Of a stretch of 64,000 nucleotides of DNA, positions 51,027 to 59,651 are shown piece after piece. Where the stretch lies: positions 541,001-605,000 of the forward strand of contig NZ_AP022839.1 of NCBI RefSeq assembly GCF_011764505.1, written 5' to 3'. Under the pieces are notes generated by a model. It was not told the origin of the DNA and did not search any database. It was given only the letters and a program-made list of their open reading frames with translations. Within the stretch, counting starts at the first letter, position 1; every line of letters starts with the position of its first letter. Source of the DNA: Legionella antarctica. Lineage in GTDB: Bacteria; Pseudomonadota; Gammaproteobacteria; Legionellales; Legionellaceae. Both the position numbers and the translations under genes were made by a program.

Positions 51027-52091
51027 ATGCAAAAAAAGCAACCTATGGACATTTTACAGCCCAATATACGTTTCAACATTCTCGCAGCTTCTAGAATAGT
51101 ACCCAACTCGAACTCTATTACAAATTTCGAGATTCTGAAAAACTTTCCAAGAACATCAGAACATACAGACGTTTTTTTAGAAAAATTTGCCGAGAAAATA
51201 AGCGAAGAATTTGGTTTTAACACGCGCTATTGGTGTCATAAACCTTGGGAATCGTTGGAAGCATCAAAGGACTTTACTGCCGAATCTTTAGCTATTTCTG
51301 CCGTGCAAAAATTATTGGCAAACCCGAACTCTAAACCCCCTCAAGCTTTTTTACTTGGTTCTACTACCAATAAACGCTTCACGGGTTCACAGGCTGCTGC
51401 TGTTTTAGGCGAATTAGGAATAGATGCTCCCGCTTACGATTTAAAAACTGGTTGCTCCACTTCACTGTCTACCCTGCATATGGCCTATGCTTTGATGGCT
51501 TTAGGTTATGGGAATGTCCTGGTAAGCTGTGCTGAGACTTTATCGAAAGTTATTGATCCTGAAAATGAAAAAACCTGGATAGGATTAGCTGATGGCGCAG
51601 CTGCGTTACTTTTGGAATACCATACAGCGGGTTCATTTACTGTAGAAAAAACTTTTTTTTCTACAGATGGTCAATACGTTGATGCCTTCACAACTCATGG
51701 CATTTTCCCACCGACTCATGAGCAAATCAGTAGCGTGGGTTATCATTTAATCGGTGATGAAACCCTGATGAAAGAGCTCGCTTACATCAAATACAAACAC
51801 ATGTTAACCCATTTATTACCTAATGAAGAAGAAAGAAACGCCATTACCTGGGTTATCCCACATCAAGTCAATCGTAAGTTAACGGATCAAGTGCTTCAAG
51901 AAAATCAGATAAACAATAAAACGATTATTTGGGATGCGGACCGCATCGGTAATATTGGGGGAGCTTCAGTCCTCTACTCATTAGCCAGAGCGGTAGAAGA
52001 AAAGATTTTTGACCGTCCTGGAAAAATACTCTTAATGAGTGTGGGCGGTGGCCTTTCTTATGCGGGGCAAGTTCTTCAATTTCACCAGTAA
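51027..52091 (+). CDS. KAS III-like beta-ketoacyl synthase (first copy)
   Basis: The 354-residue protein is a thiolase-fold condensing enzyme of the FabH type. Catalytic Cys143 is in LKTGCSTSLS, His279 in WVIPHQVNRK and Asn309 in RIGNIGGAS, a complete triad. The frame is open to 50988, but that extension has no start with a ribosome binding site. ATG 51027 or 51045 are both possible. It is the first gene of the plus-strand operon, divergent from the carboxyltransferase gene. It probably joins an activated acyl chain to a second unit, or transfers it. Confidence 0.87.
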   Translation: MQKKQPMDILQPNIRFNILAASRIVPNSNSITNFEILKNFPRTSEHTDVFLEKFAEKISEEFGFNTRYWCHKPWESLEASKDFTAESLAISAVQKLLANPNSKPPQAFLLGSTTNKRFTGSQAAAVLGELGIDAPAYDLKTGCSTSLSTLHMAYALMALGYGNVLVSCAETLSKVIDPENEKTWIGLADGAAALLLEYHTAGSFTVEKTFFSTDGQYVDAFTTHGIFPPTHEQISSVGYHLIGDETLMKELAYIKYKHMLTHLLPNEEERNAITWVIPHQVNRKLTDQVLQENQINNKTIIWDADRIGNIGGASVLYSLARAVEEKIFDRPGKILLMSVGGGLSYAGQVLQFHQ

Positions 52092-52103
52092 GATTAGGAG
52101 GTA

Positions 52104-53855
52104 ATGATGCACGCAGAGATCCATAATTGCCCATCATTGGTTGATGTAGTTCAACTTCGCGCCTTAGAAAGTCCTCAAAAAGTATGTTGTCTTTTCGTAA
52201 ATAAAGAGTCAGAAAACAAAATGACTTATGCTCAATTGGATCAATATGCCAGAGCTACTGCAGCACAATTAAAAGCCCAGGGCGTACAAACTGGAGACCG
52301 CGTTCTATTATTGTTTTCACCTGGATTGCCACTCATACAGGCATTTTTTGGCTGCTTATATGCAGGTTGTATTGCCGTGCCAATTTACCCGCCAGCCCAG
52401 GAAAAACTATTAGAAAAAGCACATCGTATTATTGCTAACTCAAAACCGGTAATCGCTTTTATGAGTGCCGAGCATGTGCTGAAATTTGCTACCAACGATA
52501 AGCTTGGTTCGCCGTATTTTAATGATCTCCCTTGTTTGGCAATAGAAACTATAGAATTAGCCATGAGCGTCCTTTGGCAATCAGCGAATATCAGCAAAAA
52601 TGATGTCGCTTTTCTCCAATACACTTCAGGATCTACCATGCACCCCAAAGGCGTGATGATAAGTCATCATAATCTGATGGATAACATGGATAAAATTTAC
52701 AATGCTTACGCCATGAATGAAGAAACAATTATCTTTAGTTGGTTGCCGCCACATCATGACATGGGATTAATTGGCTGTATCCTGACACCTATTTATGCTG
52801 GTATCCCAACGGTTATGATGTCCCCCTTTTCCTTTTTACAAAATCCGCTTTCCTGGTTACAAAATATTAGTAAATACAAAGCAACTATTAGCGGCAGCCC
52901 TAATTTTGCCTATGATTACTGTGTAAAAAGAATCAGAGAAGAGAAAAAACAAGGACTGGATTTAAGCTCTTGGCGTATTGCGTCAAATGGTGCCGAACCT
53001 ATTCGTAAAGAAACTTTGGAAAAATTTTACCAGGCATTTAAGGATTATGGATTTTGTAAGGAAGCATTTTATCCTTGTTATGGATTAGCTGAGGCTACGT
53101 TACTGGTTACAGGGAGTACACCAGGAACTCAATATCGAACGCTTAACATAGCCAAAGAACACTATCAGGATCATCGAGTGCATTTTGCTGAGGCCAACAG
53201 CCCCCATAGTCATAATTTAGTTAGTTGCGGTCGATTAATACAAACTGTGAAAATCGTCGATCCTGACAGTTTCACTCTTTGTGAGCATGACCAGGTAGGT
53301 GAGATTTGGGTGAATAGCAATAGTGTCTCTCATGGATACTGGAATCAAGAGGAAGAAACCAAACATGCATTCAACGTGAAAATAGCAGGCAAAACATCAT
53401 CTCAACGGTATCTGAGAACAGGCGACCTGGGATTCATTCATGAAAAAGAGTTGTACGTTACCGGTCGAATAAAAGATTTGATTATTCTCTACGGAAAAAA
53501 TCATTATCCTCAAGATATAGAATACTCAATCTTACACGCGCCAATTCATACTCAATTAGGAAAATGTGCTGCTTTTATCATGCAAGTGGATCAGGAATAT
53601 CAGCTGGTAGTGATGTGTGAAGTAAAGAATCGTTTTATGAAGCCTGACGAACAAGAGGTTTTATTCAATGAAATTTTTGAGTTAGTTTATCACTCCCATC
53701 AATTGGATATTCATCGGATTGTTCTTGTACCACTTAAAGTGATGCCTCACACTACCAGTGGAAAAATCCGCCGGAATTTTTGTCGTAAATACTTGTTAGA
53801 TAAGTCACTTCCTATAGTTGCAACTTGGCAATTGACTAAGATTGAGGAAAGATGA
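52104..53855 (+). CDS. Fatty-acyl-AMP ligase (FAAL-type)
   Basis: The 583-residue ANL enzyme activates a fatty acid as an adenylate and passes it to an acyl carrier protein. It has YTSGSTMHPKGVM (P-loop), the FAAL-typical LPPHHDMGLIG, CYGLAEATLLVTG and YLRTGDLGF, followed by GRIKDLIILYGKNHYPQDIE. The C-terminal Lys motif SGKIRR is intact. A strong GGAGG site suits ATG 52107 slightly better than ATG 52104. It ends overlapping the next ligase gene by 4 bp. Confidence 0.9.
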   Translation: MMHAEIHNCPSLVDVVQLRALESPQKVCCLFVNKESENKMTYAQLDQYARATAAQLKAQGVQTGDRVLLLFSPGLPLIQAFFGCLYAGCIAVPIYPPAQEKLLEKAHRIIANSKPVIAFMSAEHVLKFATNDKLGSPYFNDLPCLAIETIELAMSVLWQSANISKNDVAFLQYTSGSTMHPKGVMISHHNLMDNMDKIYNAYAMNEETIIFSWLPPHHDMGLIGCILTPIYAGIPTVMMSPFSFLQNPLSWLQNISKYKATISGSPNFAYDYCVKRIREEKKQGLDLSSWRIASNGAEPIRKETLEKFYQAFKDYGFCKEAFYPCYGLAEATLLVTGSTPGTQYRTLNIAKEHYQDHRVHFAEANSPHSHNLVSCGRLIQTVKIVDPDSFTLCEHDQVGEIWVNSNSVSHGYWNQEEETKHAFNVKIAGKTSSQRYLRTGDLGFIHEKELYVTGRIKDLIILYGKNHYPQDIEYSILHAPIHTQLGKCAAFIMQVDQEYQLVVMCEVKNRFMKPDEQEVLFNEIFELVYHSHQLDIHRIVLVPLKVMPHTTSGKIRRNFCRKYLLDKSLPIVATWQLTKIEER

Positions 53856-55207
53856 TGCAACTCTTATCACCTCGCTTTGCTACAAATACCGCATTAAGCA
53901 GTGCAGATCAGAATCTTAGTTTTGCACAATTAGACGATGCTATAGAACAGATGTCTCAACAACTAAAAAAACTTCCTGAAGGGATCCTGATTTTAAAAGC
54001 AGCGGCTACTCCACTATTTGTAATCCAGCTTTTAGCAGCGTTTAATATTGAAAAACCTGTTGCCCTAAGTTCAGAACAGGATCTGGAACAAAGAAAGCTT
54101 CTTTTAGGCACATGCATGACCGTAAATTTCAAAGGTGAATTAATAAATCTGTATGAAAACAGCAACATGAATCATCATCCCCAATTAGCACTGGTTCTTT
54201 TTACTTCAGGCACTACCGGACAGGTTAAGGCAGTACAATTATCTGCACAGAATATTTTAGTTAATTGCCATTCTGTGATGAAGGCATTAGAATTCTCCAG
54301 GGTGCAAAATCAACTATTATTTTTACCATTGACTTACTCCTTTGGTTTGCTCGGTCAATTACTTCCAGGCTTAGTGGCAGGAATCACAACAAAACTTATC
54401 TCCCAATTTACAGACATTAAAATGCTTTTGGAAACAGGAGAAATCCCCCAAATGTGGAGTGGTGTGCCTTCGCACTGGGTAGCTATCAGCAGAATGGCTA
54501 GCTTTTATCCAGAAAGCGCGGCTCAAATCACTGCAATTATTTCTGCTGGCGCACCGTTAGTCACCCCTTTACGTGCCAGCTTAAAACAAACTTTTCCTAA
54601 TGCCGTACTGTATAACAATTACGGTTTAACTGAAGCTTCCCCTAGGGTCCTCACTTACTCCAGCAAAGATCCTTTATTTTTTGATGAATATGCCGGATAT
54701 CCTGTAGGCGATTGGCAAATTAAGCTCTCAGAAAATAATGAGTTACTTCTCAAAGGCAAACAGGTGATGCTGGGCTATCTTGGTGAGGAATCACTGACGC
54801 GAATACAAGACGGGTGGTTGCATACAGGTGATCAAGCAGAAGTGTTGCCCTCTGGACTGGTCGCAATTAAAGGAAGGCAGGATACATTAGTCAATATAGC
54901 TGGCGAAAAAGTAAACTTGACGGAAATAGAGCAGAAATTTTGCCAAATTGACGGCATTAAAGAAATGATTATTTTACCCTTAAAAGATAAACTTTATGGT
55001 GTGCGTCTGCTGGTGTGCCTGGAACAAGATCCCCTTACTGCTGTACAAACAGAGCAGGAGCTTGCTGAGCAGTTGCGAATGCATCTTTTACCTAAAAAAT
55101 TACCCATTCGCGTCCAGTTTTTCGAAGAACTTCCTCGCACTCAACATGGAAAACCAGACCGAAAAACCCTGCTTTTAAATTATAAGGATAAAGACCATGC
55201 TTCTTGA
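53852..55207 (+). CDS. AMP-binding (ANL) acyl-activating enzyme, short form
   Basis: The 451-residue protein is a second adenylating enzyme. It has the P-loop LFTSGTTGQVKAVQLS, NNYGLTEASPRVLTY, GWLHTGDQAEV and GRQDTLVNIAGEKVNLTEIE, and the catalytic Lys in HGKPDRKTLL. The N-terminal region is about 80-100 residues shorter than usual acyl-CoA synthetases. It overlaps the ligase before it and the ACP after it, so it is tightly co-expressed. It may load a second acid substrate onto the ACP. Confidence 0.85.
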   Translation: MMQLLSPRFATNTALSSADQNLSFAQLDDAIEQMSQQLKKLPEGILILKAAATPLFVIQLLAAFNIEKPVALSSEQDLEQRKLLLGTCMTVNFKGELINLYENSNMNHHPQLALVLFTSGTTGQVKAVQLSAQNILVNCHSVMKALEFSRVQNQLLFLPLTYSFGLLGQLLPGLVAGITTKLISQFTDIKMLLETGEIPQMWSGVPSHWVAISRMASFYPESAAQITAIISAGAPLVTPLRASLKQTFPNAVLYNNYGLTEASPRVLTYSSKDPLFFDEYAGYPVGDWQIKLSENNELLLKGKQVMLGYLGEESLTRIQDGWLHTGDQAEVLPSGLVAIKGRQDTLVNIAGEKVNLTEIEQKFCQIDGIKEMIILPLKDKLYGVRLLVCLEQDPLTAVQTEQELAEQLRMHLLPKKLPIRVQFFEELPRTQHGKPDRKTLLLNYKDKDHAS

Positions 55208-55430
55208 ACGAATTCAACAAACGATAGGAAGGATTGGGCTTACCGACTTTCCTCAAGATGTTCATGCACAACTGGAACAGGGAGGTTTGGACAGTTTGAT
55301 GCTTGCCTTATTAATTATCGAACTTGAACGGGAGTTCAAGATCAAAATCCCGGTGATGCCTTTAGTAAAAAAACACTATGAATCGGTAGCAACCATAGAA
55401 AAATACTTAATTGATTTGGGAGCAAAATGA
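55197..55430 (+). CDS. Acyl carrier protein (first copy)
   Basis: The 77-residue acidic protein is a four-helix acyl carrier protein. The phosphopantetheine attachment Ser is in the GGLDSLMLALLIIELE motif at about residue 33. It overlaps the upstream ligase gene by 11 bp and the downstream dehydrogenase gene by 4 bp. It is the likely tether for the chain loaded by the two ligases. Confidence 0.88.
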   Translation: MLLERIQQTIGRIGLTDFPQDVHAQLEQGGLDSLMLALLIIELEREFKIKIPVMPLVKKHYESVATIEKYLIDLGAK

Positions 55431-56179
55431 ATATCCTCATCACGGGCGGCTCTTCAGATATAGCTCAAGCTATAGCCAAGCGACGGCTGCAGCTCGGAGA
55501 TAAAGTCACGATTACCAGTTCTAATGAAGACAGTCTAAAACAAACATTGGCTCGTTACTCACAACAAAACCTGCCGGTTACAGGTTTTGTATACAATTTT
55601 TCTAATCCAGAAACCTCCCAAGATCGACTACAACAATTAGTGCAGGAGCCCTTGGATGGGATCGTTCTTAATGCATTTACCCGAGTGAGCCAATTACGCA
55701 AATTACACGCGCTATCTTATCCTGAGCTGCGTACTTACATTGATAATAATTTACACGGCAATATTTGGCTCATCCACCAATTATTACCTGCTCTATTAGG
55801 AAATAAATTCGGACGTTTGGTTCTAATTTCGAGCCTTTCATCAATTACTGGAACCAGTCGTTACAGCGCTTATTGCGCTACTAAAGCAGCATTAGAAGGA
55901 TTGTTTTTAAATTTGGCCGTTGACTACAGTGCTCATAATATCTTGTCTAATATTCTCCGTGTCGGGTTGATTAAAACCTCCAGAACTAAACAGTTTTGGT
56001 CCAACTCTACTTATCGAGATAAAATGGCTCAAATTATCCCCCAAGGTATGATGGGGGAGGCAGCGCAGGTTGCAGAAGCAATGGATCCCTTGCTGTCCCC
56101 CACCACATTCATGACTGGTTCAGTAATTACAGTAAGCGGTGGTTTACCCCTTATGCGCTCTGAAGGACTTTTATCATGA
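55427..56179 (+). CDS. Short-chain dehydrogenase/reductase (FabG-like)
   Basis: The 250-residue SDR has the nucleotide-binding ITGGSSDIAQAIAKR, SSLSSITGTSRYSAYCATK with the catalytic Ser, Tyr and Lys, and a normal C-terminal region (ITVSGGLPLM). Its place between the ACP and a condensing enzyme suggests it reduces a beta-keto group. It overlaps both neighbours by 4 bp. Confidence 0.9.
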   Translation: MNILITGGSSDIAQAIAKRRLQLGDKVTITSSNEDSLKQTLARYSQQNLPVTGFVYNFSNPETSQDRLQQLVQEPLDGIVLNAFTRVSQLRKLHALSYPELRTYIDNNLHGNIWLIHQLLPALLGNKFGRLVLISSLSSITGTSRYSAYCATKAALEGLFLNLAVDYSAHNILSNILRVGLIKTSRTKQFWSNSTYRDKMAQIIPQGMMGEAAQVAEAMDPLLSPTTFMTGSVITVSGGLPLMRSEGLLS

Positions 56180-56995
56180 ATTTCCTGTATGCGGAAAAAA
56201 ATATTTATTTGAAAGGTCCATATGCTGCACTTCCAGATAAAGTGATGAACAATCAAGGTGTTCTGGATTGGATGGGCAGCACCCAAAATCCCGCCATAAT
56301 CAGTTTTTCAACGGGTATTAGAAATCGACATTGGGTGAATGAAGATCAGGCTTGTAGTGATCTGGCTGTGCTTGCAGCAGAAAAATTGTTTGCTGAGAAG
56401 CCTCTAGAAAAAAACAGGATAAATCAAATTATTCTGGCTACAATCTCGGGGGACTATGTTTCGCCACCAACCAGTCCTTTTGTTCAATATCGACTGGGTT
56501 TGCAAAACACCGGGGCATTTGATGTAGGGGCTGCTTGTGCGGGTTTTGTTGTGGGATTACATACCAGCGCTGCCATCAATCAAGCCAGTATGGGGTCTGT
56601 GTTACTAATAGCTAGTGAAGTACGCTCAAAATTTTTAAATAAAAATAATTTCGCAACCAGCGTGTTATTTGGTGATGGAGCGGCAGCTTGTATTGTTTCC
56701 GCAGATAAAGAAAATGCGGAATTTCGTTTTATCGCCTCAGCATTATTTGCTGATGGTGAAGTCAGTGACACGGTATCAACGCCTGCTGGAGGCTCACGGC
56801 TACCTGCTGCACAGTGCATGCTCCCTGAGCAATTTTATATTACTATTAAAGAAAACACGGCCCTTTTTGTCAAAGCAGTGCACGGTATGGTATATGGTGC
56901 TGAAGATTTTCTTAAAAAATTAGAACTAACAGTTGCTGATATCCAATGGCTGGTACCTCATCAAGGTAATAAAAACTTGGTTTTGTCGGTTGCCA
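56176..56995 (+). pseudogene. KAS III-like synthase (second copy), 5' part, split by an IS4-like element
   Basis: About 273 residues of a FabH-type condensing enzyme remain, with catalytic Cys121 in GAACAGF and His262 in VPHQGNK. The frame then enters the insertion element and stops at 57033, giving a 285-residue hybrid. The last part of the gene, with catalytic Asn292, is at 58885-59075. Joining the parts with one target copy gives an intact 336-residue frame, normal KAS III length. The truncated protein should be inactive. Confidence 0.9.
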
Positions 56996-58873
56996 GCGGT
57001 TCCCGCTACCAGTTTCTCCCCACCGATAGGTAATAGAATATTCCCTATCTATTCCTCATGGGCAGCAACAAGCAATTCACAAATCATCTGATTGCAAAAC
57101 AAGCACTAATCGTTATCAAAACTCAAAAACTCATTTAAAACCAAAACAATAGCCGTGTTCAAAAATAAGATGCTATGAGGTATTAATGGGATTAAGTTTG
57201 ATTTTCTCCTGCCCATGAATAATTGCGTTAAATAAATCATTCCAATTATCAACAAAATATTCACTGAATAGGCGTTTCATTTTATCCCAGAGACCAATTT
57301 TTGATTGGCGCATTTTTAGTGCTTTTTGGAACATATTACAACAAAGCTCCTGAACCTGATCAACAAAGAAAGCGAGCATCATCAATAAGGCTAGCATGGT
57401 CGAGAGATTTTTATATCCATGTCCAAAATTATGACCAAAGTGGTAGTTTAGGTTTTTGAGTGTATTAAATATGGGATTTTCTATTTTCCAGTTCGCACGT
57501 CCTCCTCGCATAATGTCATAAGCATTGTTATTGGTAATCGTTATGTCAGTGACCCAGCTAAAATGTTGCTTGCCACCCTTTTTATTTGTTTCCCAGTACT
57601 CCATGAAATTTACTTTAAAATCATAATGGCTTGTATTGAGTGGTGCGCCATTAATATAACGGTAACTGTGCGTCACCCCGTCTTCTGTTTTGTGCTCATA
57701 AGTAATACACTCATGTTCGTTGAGCCATTTAAATAGTGCTTTGTGATCCCCTTCTTTAGCACCCGTTATGAACTGCATATCCAGGTTTTTAAGCTCATTG
57801 AGGTGAGGGTAATTTGAAGCCAAGCTGTCTTCAACGACAATGACTTTTAAGTGTGGGTGTTCTCGTTTCAAATCCCTATATAACCGTTTGGAAGCGTTGC
57901 GTTCACAGTCGTTTTTAGTATCGCCATCTTCTTTCATGATAAGTTCTGGTACAAATGGAATAACCACTTTTTTATCCGGGTGAACTATGGCTGCGCAATA
58001 CATATTGTGGTAATACGAGACCTTCTCGTCAGGAAATCGAGCATAATGATAGGATTTGATGGCCAGCTCTATTTCCGCCTTAACTTCTTTTGATAATTCC
58101 TTATACATTTTTTTATCATGCAGCAATGTAGGCAAACTATCGATATCTTTAATTGGAATCAAAGTAATTTTTTTGTGGTCATCTATATACCATAATGCAA
58201 AATATGTTCGTAGTGGATTAGCTAAAATATAACTACGTGCTTTCAGAGATAGGTCGGTAATAGATTGCTTTGTGGTTAAAACTACAGATAATTTGTGATC
58301 ATGCTTAATACAACATTGGTCGCAATGAATTACATTGGATGCAAAAAATCCAGTTCCATCCCCAGCCAGTAAATAACGACCGTTTAGGTAACGATAAGAT
58401 TCCAGGGATTTCCCTCTTTGAAGAAAGGCAAATAACCGCTTATAGACTTTACGCAGAGTAGATGGGGCTCCTTCATCCAATCGCTCGCGCATGTACGTAT
58501 CACTAGGGATCTGTTCAATGCCATAAAGAGTTCCTAAATTATGTTGAACTTGGGGATCCAGTCGGTGACTCCTATCAAATTGGAGTAATGAAGGGTACTT
58601 GAGATTAAACATCGCAAAGGCAGACATCAAACAATCCGTCAACGAAATAACATTTTTCCCTGGCGCAGCATCACGGGGAGATTTGATTTTCTGAAACTCT
58701 TTACGAACTACAGTGATCAACCCAACTGCAGACAAAAATTTTCTTATTGGTAACATCTTTGGACATTCTATCATTCAGTTTTAAATTAAAGATAAAATAG
58801 CAAAAAAGTTTACGAAATAAAATAGTTGGGATGCAGTACTGGCGCACTGTTGAGTAGGTTACGGGAACTGCTG
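56994..58873 (-). mobile_element. IS4-like insertion sequence
   Basis: The 1,880-bp element has imperfect 17-bp ends (left CAGCGGTTCCCGCTACC; right, inverted, CAGCAGTTCCCGTAACC; 14 of 17 match). It is flanked by a duplicated target GTCGGTTGC (56985-56993 and 58874-58882); two more bases match by chance or as part of the target, so it may be 9-11 bp. It carries one transposase on the minus strand. It interrupts the second KAS III gene. Confidence 0.87.
57173..58774 (-). CDS. IS4-like DDE transposase
   Basis: The 533-residue protein has a DDE core: a first Asp in AGDGTGFF (about 139), a second in IVVEDSLASNYPHL, and a late Glu in RGGRANWKIENPIFNTLKNL, which fits the IS4-type Y-R-E-K region. 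FGHGYKNLSTMLALLMMLAF follows. No frameshift is present. It is unrelated to the IS66 transposases elsewhere in the window. Exact IS subgroup is not certain. Confidence 0.83.
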   Translation of the reverse strand: MIECPKMLPIRKFLSAVGLITVVRKEFQKIKSPRDAAPGKNVISLTDCLMSAFAMFNLKYPSLLQFDRSHRLDPQVQHNLGTLYGIEQIPSDTYMRERLDEGAPSTLRKVYKRLFAFLQRGKSLESYRYLNGRYLLAGDGTGFFASNVIHCDQCCIKHDHKLSVVLTTKQSITDLSLKARSYILANPLRTYFALWYIDDHKKITLIPIKDIDSLPTLLHDKKMYKELSKEVKAEIELAIKSYHYARFPDEKVSYYHNMYCAAIVHPDKKVVIPFVPELIMKEDGDTKNDCERNASKRLYRDLKREHPHLKVIVVEDSLASNYPHLNELKNLDMQFITGAKEGDHKALFKWLNEHECITYEHKTEDGVTHSYRYINGAPLNTSHYDFKVNFMEYWETNKKGGKQHFSWVTDITITNNNAYDIMRGGRANWKIENPIFNTLKNLNYHFGHNFGHGYKNLSTMLALLMMLAFFVDQVQELCCNMFQKALKMRQSKIGLWDKMKRLFSEYFVDNWNDLFNAIIHGQEKIKLNPINTS

Positions 58874-58884
58874 GTCGGTTGCCA

Positions 58885-59075
58885 AACAACTGGGTTTTCC
58901 TAAGGAGCAGGTAATTAAAACAGTAGAAGAAACTGGAAATACTTCGGGATCAAGTGTTGGTATTGCTCTGGATTACCTAAGAGAACATGCTGAAATTAAA
59001 TCAAAGGACAAGGTGCTTCTTGTTGCGGCAGGTGGTGGTGGTATTGCTGCGTGCGCACTACTGGAAGTACTTTAA
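58885..59075 (+). pseudogene. KAS III-like synthase (second copy), 3' part
   Basis: This is the C-terminal 63 codons of the condensing enzyme, from KQLGFPKEQVIKTV to the stop at 59073-59075. It contains GNTSGSSVGIALDYL with catalytic Asn292 and the C-terminal VAAGGGGIAACALL. It has no start of its own. It belongs with 56176-56995. Confidence 0.88.
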
Positions 59076-59162
59076 TATGCTTGAAGGTTGGAGAGGTCCA
59101 GGGGCATGTAATTATGTCTCAAGCAGTTTGCAACTTTAGGCGTGCGCAATATAATAAACAGC

Positions 59163-59267
59163 TTACTGCTGTGTAAAATCCAACAAATCTTTATAGGTAT
59201 GAAAATTCATCGCATCTTCTTCACTCACAGTCAAGTTATACTCTTCACTTAGAATGGCTAACAACTC
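59163..59267 (-). pseudogene. Acyl carrier protein (second copy), 3' part
   Basis: On the minus strand 34 codons and a stop read ELLAILSEEYNLTVSEEDAM and on to the end, clearly helices II-IV of an ACP. They continue directly from the 5' part at 59529-59651 once the insert between them is removed. It is convergent with the KAS III 3' end, 87 bases away. Confidence 0.83.
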
Positions 59268-59528
59268 TCGCTGCCAGCCAAGGAAGCGAGGAACGAGCGA
59301 GGCTGGTAGTCCCTGGTAGCCTTAGAGCCGGATGTTTTGCCGCAGGCAAAATATAAGGCATCCGAAAAGGCGTCAGTCATTGGGGTAGCGTTGTTTTTGA
59401 ACCCCGAATGGGGTGAAAAAACAAGCGGACACAGGACGGCCAGGGCCGCCGGAGGCATACTTGTCGCGTTTGCGAGTCGATTTCAGCCATGGATGGCTAA
59501 AATCAATCACGAGCTTAGCGACACTATC
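59268..59528. mobile_element. Structured insert of about 260 bp inside an ACP gene
   Basis: This GC-richer segment interrupts the ACP frame exactly after its DSLRIV segment. It carries several hairpins: TTTTGCC-gca-GGCAAAA near 59335, AACCCC/GGGGT near 59400, and AGCCAT-gg-ATGGCT near 59488. It encodes no credible protein. Ends are weak (TCGCT near both), and any target duplication is at most 2-3 bp. It is most like a small non-autonomous or repeat element, type unknown. The edges are uncertain by a few bases. Confidence 0.62.
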
Positions 59529-59651
59529 GACAATTCTCAAGGAGTCCAGATGTAAATCTTCGATTAAGGCGGTGTCATACTGAATTTCAGTCACTTTGGC
59601 ACCAGACAATTTACTTACAATTTTTTTTAATTCACCTTCACTAATTTTCAT
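59529..59651 (-). pseudogene. Acyl carrier protein (second copy), 5' part
   Basis: The first 41 codons of an ACP (MKISEGELKKIVSKLSG to DLHLDSLRIV) include the phosphopantetheine Ser in the DSL motif. The frame then runs into the insert at 59268-59528. With the insert removed the gene is 75 codons, normal for an ACP. Its start overlaps the end of the MFS gene by 4 bp, so exporter and ACP were one transcript. Confidence 0.85.

Noticed and set aside
51027..57033. OleABCD-type olefin or beta-lactone pathway
   Set aside because: There is no alpha/beta hydrolase and the reductase is a classical 250-residue FabG-like SDR, not the longer OleD type. The presence of ACPs and a FAAL points elsewhere.
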